A DNA stretch of 13,692 nucleotides from an uncultured Bacteroidales bacterium (GCA_937907165.1 CALCUH010000014.1:1-13692); one strand, 5' to 3'; positions 1 to 7,352 are shown, counted from the stretch's first letter. Notes: generated from the letters alone by a model not told the origin. Numbers and translations: made by a program.

Positions 1-1
1 C

Positions 2-361
2 GATACGCTTTCACACTTGCTTATGGGCATGACCTACCATGTAGAGGTGAAAGATGCGGAAGGATGCATAGACACCCTCTCCTTCACCGTGCCGACCTAT
101 GGCATTGAGATTCCGGAATATTTCGTAGCCGACAAAGAGACATGGAAAATCCAGAACATAGATCTTTTCGAGCAATCCAGCTACAAAATCTATGACCGTT
201 GGGGCAAACTTCTATTTGAGGGAGAAGCCACCGACGACGGATGGGACGGCGTCTACAACGGTCACGACATGCCTTCCACCGACTACTGGTATACCATCAA
301 CATTCCAGAAATCAGACGAGTATTCAAAGGACACTTTACACTAATACGGAGTGGAAAGTAA
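2..361 (+). CDS. C-terminal end of a T9SS-exported protein with type B sorting domain (partial, 5' end outside window)
   Basis: The open frame enters from the left edge and ends at TAA 359-361, so only about the last 119 residues are present. The final ~80 residues match the gliding-motility-associated C-terminal (CHU_C, T9SS type B) pattern: a beta strand with YKIYDRWGKLLFEG, then DGWDGVYNG, then DYWYTI, and a terminal GHFTLIR strand. In this family the domain directs a protein already in the periplasm through the type IX secretion system to the cell surface or outside. The usual FTPNGDGxND-like opening is shortened here to FVADKETWKI. The part before the domain (TYHVEVKDAEGCIDTLSFTV) reads like the end of an Ig/PKD-like or SprB-type repeat. 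The passenger function cannot be told. The nearby in-frame ATG/TTG codons are not the true start. Confidence 0.88.
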   Translation, partial: DTLSHLLMGMTYHVEVKDAEGCIDTLSFTVPTYGIEIPEYFVADKETWKIQNIDLFEQSSYKIYDRWGKLLFEGEATDDGWDGVYNGHDMPSTDYWYTINIPEIRRVFKGHFTLIRSGK

Positions 362-380
362 AGAGAGGGAAGAATATAAA

Positions 381-420
381 AACAAACGAGCGGTAACAGA
401 TGTGTTATCGCTCGTTTGTT
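381..420 (+). terminator. Rho-independent terminator of the type B sorting-domain gene
   Basis: An 18-bp inverted repeat (381-398 with 403-420), broken only by one G-T wobble, closes a 4-nt loop (GATG). It begins 19 nt after the TAA stop. The 3' arm ends in TTTGTT and is followed by TGTTAAAC, so the U tract is imperfect, but the stem is long and well placed. Confidence 0.85.
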
Positions 421-455
421 TGTTAAACAATCAATTGAATTATAGTTAGTTGTAA

Positions 456-596
456 AATATTATTTCTCAAACACTGGGTATATCACTCGCAGACAAGACT
501 CTCTTGAGAGATCTCTTCCGCAAAACTAAATTCAACAATGTCAAAGAGTAAATCGGTCTTGACGAACCAAATTTATTTGATAATTTTAAAATTTAA
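456..596 (+). pseudogene. Decayed 3' tail of an IS4-like (Bacteroidetes) transposase
   Basis: Read in one frame, this stretch gives QTLGISLADKTLLRDLF, then KFNNVKE, an in-frame TAA at 549-551, then IGLDEPNLFDNF and a final TAA at 594-596. The pattern of a hydrophobic strand with DKT, then LRDLF, then NNVKE and an acidic ending with LF is what I recall of C-terminal tails of IS4-type transposases in Bacteroidales. The internal TAA is one substitution from CAA (Gln), which fits decay by a nonsense mutation. Only about 45 codons remain and no transposase body lies upstream, where the previous gene's terminator sits at once. It is a remnant with no expected function. The family assignment is from memory of the motif style, not a search. 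Confidence 0.55.
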
Positions 597-826
597 CCGT
601 CCGCCATTTTTCAGTGGACACTAGTGAAATAACCTAAAAAATCATAACAACTTTTTAGATTGGCACAAAATCACGAAAACATAATTCCCAAAATCCAACT
701 ATATTATCAAATTTTTGTTATATTTGTTAAAGTATGAGTTGACTTTCATGAGAGTTTACAAATAGGAAACAACTTTAAGTCATCAATAAAACGTAAAATT
801 CAGCAATTCGCAAATTAGTAAAAAGA
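597..826. other. AT-rich intergenic stretch, probable IS end and upstream region of the 827 operon
   Basis: No gene is visible here. The first ~35 bases after the transposase remnant (AACCGTCCGCC, then CAGTGGACACTAGTG) could be the outer end of the lost insertion sequence, but no matching inverted repeat is found in the window. TATATTTG at 719-726 fits the Bacteroidetes -7 consensus TAnnTTTG, but no TTG lies 17-23 nt upstream of it. It would give a leader of nearly 100 nt, so it is only a weak promoter candidate for the operon starting at 827. Confidence 0.4.
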
Positions 827-1444
827 ATGAAAAAATACATTTTTTTGTCCTTATTAACCGTATTGTGCCTCGCCTGCGGCACCCAAGTGAAAGTTTCGGA
901 AACTATTTCCGAAGGAGAGAAGAGTCTCATCAACGATTCTTCAAGTGTGATGCGTGTGCTTACGATAAGCAACAAAGAAGATTCCCTCTTCCTGCGTCAA
1001 GGTTGCGTAGCGTTCAATGTCTTGGACATCAATACGCCAGAATACCATACACTTGCTCAAAAAATGGTGGCAACGCTTAAAAGTCAGGGGAATAACGGGA
1101 TGTGCATTGCAGGACCTCAAATAGGCATCCACAGAAACATCATCGCCGTGAAACGTCTCGATAAAGAGGGTGAGCCAATCGAAGTATACGCAAATCCATA
1201 CATTGTAGAGACTAATGGTGAACAAATTATTGGCATGGAAAAGTGTCTTTCCGTACCAGACACGAAAAACGACACGAAACGATTCACCCATATCACGATT
1301 GGATATACAGACCCTCACAGCGACAGAATAGACAATCCGCGCACGTTATTCGAAGAGGTAAGCGGCAGTACAGCCATCCTCTTCCAACATGCGATAGACC
1401 ATCTCGAAGGTCTTATATTTACGGATTTCAACAATCAAAAGTAA
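827..1444 (+). CDS. Peptide-deformylase-like lipoprotein lacking the catalytic glutamate
   Basis: The 205-residue product starts with a lipoprotein signal (hydrophobic 4-16, LAC-G with Cys17 as likely lipidation site). It would therefore sit in the periplasm or outer membrane, unlike normal cytosolic deformylase. The three peptide deformylase motifs are recognisable in order. Motif 1 is GMCIAGPQIG (91-100) with the conserved Gln98. Motif 2 is EKCLS (138-142), where EGCLS is usual, with metal-ligand Cys140. Motif 3 is QHAIDHLEG (187-195), where QHExDHLxG is usual. Thus the metal ligands Cys140, His188 and His192 are kept, but the general-base Glu is Ala189 (GCG at 1391-1393). From family knowledge, loss of this Glu should abolish deformylation, so this is probably a metal- or peptide-binding pseudoenzyme. 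It is the first gene of a tight cluster, 17 nt before the giant zinc-ribbon gene. ATG is preceded by an A-rich stretch and no clear Shine-Dalgarno. Confidence 0.85.
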   Translation: MKKYIFLSLLTVLCLACGTQVKVSETISEGEKSLINDSSSVMRVLTISNKEDSLFLRQGCVAFNVLDINTPEYHTLAQKMVATLKSQGNNGMCIAGPQIGIHRNIIAVKRLDKEGEPIEVYANPYIVETNGEQIIGMEKCLSVPDTKNDTKRFTHITIGYTDPHSDRIDNPRTLFEEVSGSTAILFQHAIDHLEGLIFTDFNNQK

Positions 1445-1461
1445 TTTAATACCTGAAGACT

Positions 1462-4400
1462 ATGTATTGCATTCATTGTGGGACAAAATTAAGTGACGAT
1501 TCAAATTTCTGCACAGCGTGCGGTAAGCCTGTGGAAAGTGCGAAACATGGTGAACAGACAATCCGTCAAGCGCACGAACCTACTCAACGGGAGGAATCGC
1601 CATCGGTAAATACGGTGGGAAAAAAAGGAGAAGTCATAGACCTGAGCAAGGAGGAAATTAAACAAATCCTAGCGGCATTGAGAGACAACGACATCATGGC
1701 ATCCGACCAAGCGGGGGAAATAAGGTGCCAAGCTGATCGCGCACAAAGCATATTCATGAAATTGCTTAAGAAAGGATTATTATGTCTCGTAGTTTTTCTG
1801 ATACCCTTAGCCCATAATCTGCAGGCAACTTCAAAGAGTGTAACTATGCAGTTCCCCATCGGCACTGCTGAATTCACATTTTCCTATAACGGAAAGAGTT
1901 TCACCTTCAAAGAACCCGAAAAACTTGACATGGGTAGTGACAAAAAGAGCTATTATGTCGCTTCAAACGTCAATCTTCAACCCGGTGATAAAATCACCAT
2001 CGACGGAAAGTTGAAAAAGAGAGACGCATCTTCCTGCTTTTGTGAAGTGAAAATCGGAGATGTCATCCAAAGAAAAGATCTTGACCGACAGACCGAAGAA
2101 CCTTTCCATGTTGAATACATTATCCCCCAAAACGGGATGCAGAACCAATTGAACTGCAGATGTTATGTCCGATTCATGAATTATGGATCGCAAGACGTGA
2201 CTTTCAACCTTTTCAAGGACAATTCATCCGCAAAATCAAATACAAATAGTCAAGATAAAGAAGATGGAATTATACTCGAGCCCACCTTCTATATCAACGG
2301 TCAGAAGATAATTTTCCCAGATGCGGGTCCAAAAACGAATTGCAAAGATGCTGTCTATGAATTATTTAACATTAAGCCAGAACCTGGAGATGTAATCAGA
2401 GCGGAAGGTAGATTCCGCAGAAACAACAACAAAGCATACAAATGCGAACTGAGCATCTTAGGAGAGACGACATACGGCACGCAGGAGCGGAAATTAGCCA
2501 GTTCCTCCGGGTATATAGGCATCTATAACGAGGGAGGATATTTTCAAGAGAAACTTGTTGGCAACAATTCAGACGACATCACATTAAGTGCTGAATATGT
2601 GATTCCTAACGACTTCTCTTACGAAGCGGAAATAGGAGACGATTACGAAAACGGACTCGCGAAACTCCGTCAAGTATTTTGGAAAGTGAAATGTGAGGCA
2701 TTATATAGTTCGATGAATGACGGTCCTAAGAAGAGAGAACAAATTGATAACATTGTCAATGACATTTACTCCTACTCTCTTCATGTCGGATATCCGGACA
2801 AAACCCAAAAATCATCCTCAGAAGAGCCCCAGCAACCGTACCAACCAACCATCGACACGACAGCACCAGAAGAGTCCGGAGAGAGCGGTTGGAAAGTTCC
2901 GGCAATTATTGGTCTGATCGTAGGTGGTGGCTTTGTATGGCTTCGCCGCAGGAAGAAAACATCCAATGGCGATTCCCACAAGGAAGGAAAAAAAGAAGAG
3001 AAGAATGAAGACGATGAAGACGAAAATGTCACCTACACAATGTATATTCGGAAAAATTTCGGAGACAAGATAGTTCCTGGCGCAAAACCCCAGCGTGTAT
3101 ACGCACGCATTGCAAAATCGTCGCCAAAAGGCGGAGAAACGACAGACAAGGCACTCACCGCAATGATAAACATAATAGGCGACGATTACCTTATCGTCAA
3201 CGACCAGAAGATGGAGGGCGAGTACATTTCAGCCGCCGTCGAAGCCCCTCAAAAAGAGAACAATCCTGACGAAGCGGTTGTTCACTTCCGTCTTAGCGGC
3301 GGAGGCGCATCCTTCACCAACAGGATGCACTTTAAAATCGGCAAGCCACAAGTCATCTTCTTGCAAGACGAACTGACCATTCCAGCTTGTTACGACAAAC
3401 CGATTTTCCTGCCTTTCGAACTAGACGGAACAGAAGAGAACGCAGATGTTGAATTAAAGATGGGTGATGAGACGTATGAGGTGACGCTCGACCAAGACAA
3501 AGAATCACGAATCTATTACGCCGTCATCAGTGAGAAAACCAAAAAAGCTGAGATGCCAGGAGAAAAGACGCTACACTACTTATATGTGACGGCGACTGAC
3601 AAATCAGGGAACATCGCCAAGGCAAAATTTCAGATAAACCGTTTCGGCATGGGATTGGTTTGTAGGCAACTAGACCATATAGATTGTTTCTTGGAAGAAT
3701 ATGATGTGCAAAAGCATCTCTTTAACGATATGAAGAGGAGTTGTTCCATCGATCGGGCAACAACCATCGGCGAGCCTCCTATTTGGCAAAAAGTCGATTT
3801 CACACCGGCTGAAACAAAATTCTGGCTTACATTATACGAATACGACGAAAAGGAGAATCGTATCATTGCGATTCCCCCTAAGATAACATCCTTCGAAATC
3901 AAAGCCGAAAACGTACCAGACGAATATGTTCCGACTCCTAAGCAAGCGGCCGGGATGTTCCACATGGGAGGTACAATGATGAGCACCATTCCAGGAATGG
4001 GTTCGATAGGATCACTGATGAGCAATACCAGCAACGCCATTCTCCATTACCGCTCACCAATAGAATTGTCCCAATTGTCAATCAATGAATTAGGCATCCA
4101 TTTGGACGCCAAAAAAGGCATGAAACTGGAGAATAAAGACGGACACTCCTTGCAATGTATATTCGTTTGCACGAGAGGCATTCTCCAAAAGCCGAACCGA
4201 ATCAAAGCCATCGTCAGCATCGAAGCCGAACATGAGGGTAGGAAATATACCATGGAACAAAAGGTGATGCTTCGTTCCCAGCCACGTCGGGTGGACCTTA
4301 CCTACGAAGAGAAAAAAAGGTTATACGCCCGAGACCACGAACTGATCGACATACTTGAACAAAAGGCGACAGACATCTTCATCCACCACTATGCGAATCT

Positions 4401-6126
4401 GGAGGTTCTCCACACCTATATCGAAAACATGCTGAAATACTATGACGAAGCATACGGTGTGGATTTCCAACAAGCACGCACCGTCTTTCGAATCTACAAC
4501 CGTTACCTTAACAACGAGATGGAGAAAGCGCAATCTGAGAATGAACTTAATTGCCTCTCCGACACGGTAGACGGCATGCTGAAGACGGGCAAATGGGCAG
4601 AAGACAAGATGGGATTCTGGGGACGTATCGCTGCAGGAGTCGTTTCAATGGGAATCTCAGAAGGGGTATTCAACTCCCTCGAAGTGATGGAAAACATGAA
4701 AGATTATGTCGACAAAGACGGCGATAACGTCTTCGTAGGCTTCTGTCTCGGCGCAGAAGTACCACTTCGCGAATATTTGCTAGGCAAAATGGTCGATCCA
4801 GGACTCAAAAAGGCGAAAGAATACTTCGCCGCAAGGAAGGCAGGCAAAGCCATCGTGGAGAAATCCTATGCGATGAAGGAATCCTTAAAAAAGGCACAAG
4901 AGACCGCAAAGAAAATCGCAAAGGAGAGCGCAGAAAACACAGCAAACAAAGTGACGAAAGAAGGAGTTGAACAAGCCACGTCTAAAGTATGCCATATCGG
5001 TAACCAGGCCGAGCGCATCAACGCAGTCAACAAGACAACCAAGGAGATCGCCAAAGAAGGCGAGCAAAAGGCCATTGCCTCGGCGAAAAACATGAACGGA
5101 AAGGACCTTGGCAGTTCTTTCAATAACACGATCAACTTCGACGAAATGGTTAAATTGGAGAAAGAGGCTATAGCAGACGCCAAAAGCAGCATCGATGAAT
5201 TCGCCCAACTCATCAAACAAAGCAACGGCCAGCACAATAAAGACCTAATGCTCAAAGTGATAGAACTTCAGCAAAACAAAAACGTTTTGGAAGTCATGCA
5301 ATTCTCGACAGACGAATCCATGATTGAGATACGTAAAGTATTCAACAAAGAATTAAAAATGCTGAATGATCGTGTCGACATGGAGGTCAGAAGAAGACTT
5401 TGCGAACTTCACCCCGAGTTGAAAATGAACATGCAAAATGTGAAGACGCTAAACGCATCGGCGACAAAAGACATTGAAAAGGAGCTTGGTAAAAAAATCA
5501 CATTTGACCGTGATAGCACCTATTATTTCATTCGTGACGGGAAAGAGATATATTTCGACCAAAAAGAAATAGAAATGATATACTCCCAGACGATGTATGA
5601 GATAGCTGAGAACGATGGCGGACAACTCTCTTCCTACATGAAGTTCATGAAAGAATGTGACCACACCATTATCCAAAGCGACATACACCCAGAAAGTTAC
5701 GGAACCGAGAACTATAAAATCATGAGCGACGCAACTCGCGCCGCCGAAGCGTTACCTGACGTCGGGAAAGTCGCTGAAGCCACAAAATACAAGTGCATGG
5801 AGTGGTATTCTGAAGGCTTGAAACTATTAGCAAGTAGCAATAGGGAATATCAAAAGGTCGGCATCTCCAAGATTAGGGAAGGATTTAGGCAATGCTACAA
5901 GCAGTTCAACAACTACATCATCAACCGGAATAGCGCTCGTATGGTCGCCAATGGCAAATCCTTCATTTCAGACGAATTGTTCGAAATAATGAGTATATTG
6001 CGGCAAACAGACGTGAAAACAGGCGGAATTTCTGTGGCGGAAGCTATATTCGCTCTTCGTCAGAAAGGCATCTCGCCAGAAGGTTTATTCGATTACCTTA
6101 GAGTAATCACACTGGAAATAGGATAA
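1462..6126 (+). CDS. Giant zinc-ribbon membrane protein with duplicated periplasmic domain and long cytosolic tail (1554 aa)
   Basis: I do not recognise the whole protein. In order: a zinc ribbon (Cys3, Cys6, Cys17, Cys20); a polar linker with a short helix (~59-80); a membrane segment (~105-122) that itself looks like a signal peptide; a beta-rich region made of two repeats (~127-240, ~270-412); a Pro/Ser/Glu linker; a second membrane segment (~477-494) ending in RRRKK; a Lys/Glu/Asp-rich stretch (504-522); Ig-like beta domains (~523-730, ending YVTATDKSGNIAKAKFQI); further beta-rich sequence; a Gly/Met-rich patch (831-853); helices (~945-1115); a long Ala/Lys/Glu helix, probably coiled coil (~1115-1260); and an unassigned C-terminal domain (~1345-1554). 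Charges favour N-in, repeats periplasmic, C-terminal 1060 residues cytosolic. It lies in a cluster with three exported proteins and three more zinc-ribbon proteins. A scaffold, sensor or effector role is possible, but none is shown. Confidence 0.9.
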   Translation: MYCIHCGTKLSDDSNFCTACGKPVESAKHGEQTIRQAHEPTQREESPSVNTVGKKGEVIDLSKEEIKQILAALRDNDIMASDQAGEIRCQADRAQSIFMKLLKKGLLCLVVFLIPLAHNLQATSKSVTMQFPIGTAEFTFSYNGKSFTFKEPEKLDMGSDKKSYYVASNVNLQPGDKITIDGKLKKRDASSCFCEVKIGDVIQRKDLDRQTEEPFHVEYIIPQNGMQNQLNCRCYVRFMNYGSQDVTFNLFKDNSSAKSNTNSQDKEDGIILEPTFYINGQKIIFPDAGPKTNCKDAVYELFNIKPEPGDVIRAEGRFRRNNNKAYKCELSILGETTYGTQERKLASSSGYIGIYNEGGYFQEKLVGNNSDDITLSAEYVIPNDFSYEAEIGDDYENGLAKLRQVFWKVKCEALYSSMNDGPKKREQIDNIVNDIYSYSLHVGYPDKTQKSSSEEPQQPYQPTIDTTAPEESGESGWKVPAIIGLIVGGGFVWLRRRKKTSNGDSHKEGKKEEKNEDDEDENVTYTMYIRKNFGDKIVPGAKPQRVYARIAKSSPKGGETTDKALTAMINIIGDDYLIVNDQKMEGEYISAAVEAPQKENNPDEAVVHFRLSGGGASFTNRMHFKIGKPQVIFLQDELTIPACYDKPIFLPFELDGTEENADVELKMGDETYEVTLDQDKESRIYYAVISEKTKKAEMPGEKTLHYLYVTATDKSGNIAKAKFQINRFGMGLVCRQLDHIDCFLEEYDVQKHLFNDMKRSCSIDRATTIGEPPIWQKVDFTPAETKFWLTLYEYDEKENRIIAIPPKITSFEIKAENVPDEYVPTPKQAAGMFHMGGTMMSTIPGMGSIGSLMSNTSNAILHYRSPIELSQLSINELGIHLDAKKGMKLENKDGHSLQCIFVCTRGILQKPNRIKAIVSIEAEHEGRKYTMEQKVMLRSQPRRVDLTYEEKKRLYARDHELIDILEQKATDIFIHHYANLEVLHTYIENMLKYYDEAYGVDFQQARTVFRIYNRYLNNEMEKAQSENELNCLSDTVDGMLKTGKWAEDKMGFWGRIAAGVVSMGISEGVFNSLEVMENMKDYVDKDGDNVFVGFCLGAEVPLREYLLGKMVDPGLKKAKEYFAARKAGKAIVEKSYAMKESLKKAQETAKKIAKESAENTANKVTKEGVEQATSKVCHIGNQAERINAVNKTTKEIAKEGEQKAIASAKNMNGKDLGSSFNNTINFDEMVKLEKEAIADAKSSIDEFAQLIKQSNGQHNKDLMLKVIELQQNKNVLEVMQFSTDESMIEIRKVFNKELKMLNDRVDMEVRRRLCELHPELKMNMQNVKTLNASATKDIEKELGKKITFDRDSTYYFIRDGKEIYFDQKEIEMIYSQTMYEIAENDGGQLSSYMKFMKECDHTIIQSDIHPESYGTENYKIMSDATRAAEALPDVGKVAEATKYKCMEWYSEGLKLLASSNREYQKVGISKIREGFRQCYKQFNNYIINRNSARMVANGKSFISDELFEIMSILRQTDVKTGGISVAEAIFALRQKGISPEGLFDYLRVITLEIG
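1756..1827 (+). other. Internal signal-peptide-like segment beginning at Met99 of the giant protein
   Basis: From Met99 the sequence has the form of a complete signal peptide: MKLLKK, a hydrophobic core (GLLCLVVFLIPLA), and HNLQA before a polar beta-rich region. In the full-length protein it would act as a membrane anchor. Either a zinc ribbon was fused in front of a formerly secreted protein, or ATG 1756 is a second translation start giving a form without the ribbon. No strong ribosome-binding sequence is visible before 1756, so the fusion reading is preferred. Confidence 0.5.
1840..2697 (+). repeat. Tandem duplicated beta domain within the giant protein (residues ~127-240 and ~270-412)
   Basis: The two halves share ordered landmarks at protein level. 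NGKSFTF matches NGQKIIF. QPGDKITIDGKLKKR matches EPGDVIRAEGRFRRN. CEVKIGD matches CELSILGE, with Pro-to-Cys distance exactly 20 in both (174 to 194, 308 to 328). VEYIIP matches AEYVIP (218, 378), and each is followed by a second Cys (234, 411). The second copy carries an insertion before its last Cys. Equivalent cysteines suggest one disulfide per repeat, which fits a periplasmic location. DNA identity is low, so the duplication is old. Confidence 0.65.
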
Positions 6127-6150
6127 AATTAATAACAAAAAAGATTCATT

Positions 6151-6885
6151 ATGTATTGTTCTAAATGCGGGAAACAACTCCCCGACAACGCTAAATTCTG
6201 CGATGAATGCGGGACAAAAGTAGAATTGGTAGAAAGTGAAATATCCGATGCGTTAAAAGGACAGAAAGTGACCGAAAATATTGTTTTGGGAACAGACGGG
6301 AAATACCATTGGTACTACGAATTTAAGTTGATGAAGAACCCCACAATCCTCTTCCTTCTCTGGAAGATCTTCTTCTGGATATTCATCGGCATCTGGGCGA
6401 TGCTTGTCATATTCGACCTTTTTGGAGGCAGATTGGATATGGACGACTTCCTCAACATCAGCAAAACATTCCTGCTGGTATTAGTGGGGTTTGAGGCATT
6501 TGTAGCTTTCGGATACTTCATCTATGCACTCCTGCAAGGATTCAAATATTGCGTCTTGTTCGAGATGGATGACCACGGAGTGACACATACACAGATGCAA
6601 AAACAATTCAAGAAAGCGCAGGCGATTTCACTCGTCACCATGTTCCTCGGTGTCAATGCCGGCAAACCTGGCGTAGTGGGAACCGGCATACTCGCCGCCA
6701 CCAAACAATCCATGTCCTCTTCATGGTCAAGTGTTAAGAGTGTTGAGATAATCCGTAAACATGATGTCATTAAAGTCAACGAAAGGCTCAACAAGAACCA
6801 AGTTTACGCATTACCCGAAGACTTCCCGTTCGTGGAAGAGTTCATCAAGAATCATGTTGGAAAGAAATGTAGAATTAACGAATAA
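6151..6885 (+). CDS. Zinc-ribbon protein with two membrane helices and PH-like C-terminal region (244 aa)
   Basis: The protein begins with the same zinc ribbon as its upstream neighbour (Cys3, Cys6, Cys17, Cys20). After a short linker and a conserved-looking WYYEFKLMKNP segment come two membrane helices (about 65-90 and 104-128). The region behind them (about 134-238) is beta-rich, with CVLFEMDDHGVTH, then VKSVEIIRKHDVIKV and NQVYALPEDFPFVEEFI. That ending resembles membrane-attached bacterial PH-like domains, in which two helices precede a small beta barrel on the cytosolic face. This is an inference from the layout. Both ends should be cytosolic. It starts 24 nt after the giant gene and ends 5 nt before the next, so co-transcription is very likely. 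Similar zinc-ribbon/two-helix proteins are, as I recall, common in gut Firmicutes. No catalytic motif is visible. Confidence 0.85.
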   Translation: MYCSKCGKQLPDNAKFCDECGTKVELVESEISDALKGQKVTENIVLGTDGKYHWYYEFKLMKNPTILFLLWKIFFWIFIGIWAMLVIFDLFGGRLDMDDFLNISKTFLLVLVGFEAFVAFGYFIYALLQGFKYCVLFEMDDHGVTHTQMQKQFKKAQAISLVTMFLGVNAGKPGVVGTGILAATKQSMSSSWSSVKSVEIIRKHDVIKVNERLNKNQVYALPEDFPFVEEFIKNHVGKKCRINE

Positions 6886-6890
6886 TAGTT

Positions 6891-7319
6891 ATGAGATTCT
6901 GTAGTAATTGTGGAGCGCAAATTGCTGACGGCGCGCTCTTTTGCAGTGTTTGCGGAACCAAGGTAGATCGCAATAAGAACGATGGTAAGGCGACGATTAC
7001 GGTTAGTGACGAGCCTCCCGCCCTACCGAACATCGACATGGAAACATCCGACGAAGAATCAAGCTGTCCGTTGGAAATTCCAACAAATGGACGTGTGGCG
7101 AGTGTCACCGTCAGCGATAATCCTCCGAAAGAGAACGAGTCGACCCCAAAAAAGTTAAAATGTTCAACCAAAATTCTTTATGGCGTTTTAGGATTTCTCC
7201 TACCTATTGTCATTGTCTTCATAGTTATTTGGATCATAGGTATGGTCAATGGCAATAACGAAGGAGAAGCTGTAAGTTACCGTCCTAACCAGATACCAGT
7301 AACAGAGCAAACAAAATAG
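6891..7319 (+). CDS. Small zinc-ribbon single-pass membrane protein (142 aa)
   Basis: The product has a zinc ribbon (Cys4, Cys7, Cys18, Cys21), a polar and probably disordered linker (~25-90), one membrane helix (~95-118) and a short tail of about 24 residues. With basic residues before the helix (KKLK) the ribbon should be cytosolic and the tail periplasmic. The linker contains a repeated short motif, ATITVSDEPP (34-43) and ASVTVSDNPP (70-79), spaced 36 residues apart, which may be two copies of one binding site. It lies 5 nt after the two-helix zinc-ribbon gene and is the last gene of the plus-strand cluster, followed by a terminator. It has no enzymatic features, so an adaptor or tether role is the most natural guess. 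The family was not recognised beyond the ribbon. Confidence 0.85.
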   Translation: MRFCSNCGAQIADGALFCSVCGTKVDRNKNDGKATITVSDEPPALPNIDMETSDEESSCPLEIPTNGRVASVTVSDNPPKENESTPKKLKCSTKILYGVLGFLLPIVIVFIVIWIIGMVNGNNEGEAVSYRPNQIPVTEQTK

Positions 7320-7323
7320 ACAA

Positions 7324-7352
7324 ATAACCGTGTTAATTACTAACACGGTTAT
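7324..7352. terminator. Bidirectional terminator between the converging clusters
   Basis: A perfect 12-bp stem (7324-7335 with 7341-7352) with a 5-nt loop (ATTAC) lies 4 nt after the plus-strand stop. It is followed by ATATTTC on the plus strand. On the minus strand it is followed by TTGTCTATTTTGTTT. The left arm contains the TAA stop codon (7333-7335) of the minus-strand zinc-ribbon gene, so the hairpin overlaps that gene's end. It can serve both operons. Confidence 0.85.

Noticed and set aside
827..1444. Calling the first operon gene an active peptide deformylase
   Set aside because: The catalytic Glu of HEXXH is Ala and the protein carries an export signal, so only a deformylase-like call is supported.
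4885..5255. Minus-strand open frames opposite the Ala/Lys/Glu helix of the giant gene
   Set aside because: The translations are Leu/Phe/Cys-rich mirror images of Lys/Glu-rich coding sequence, a common artefact.
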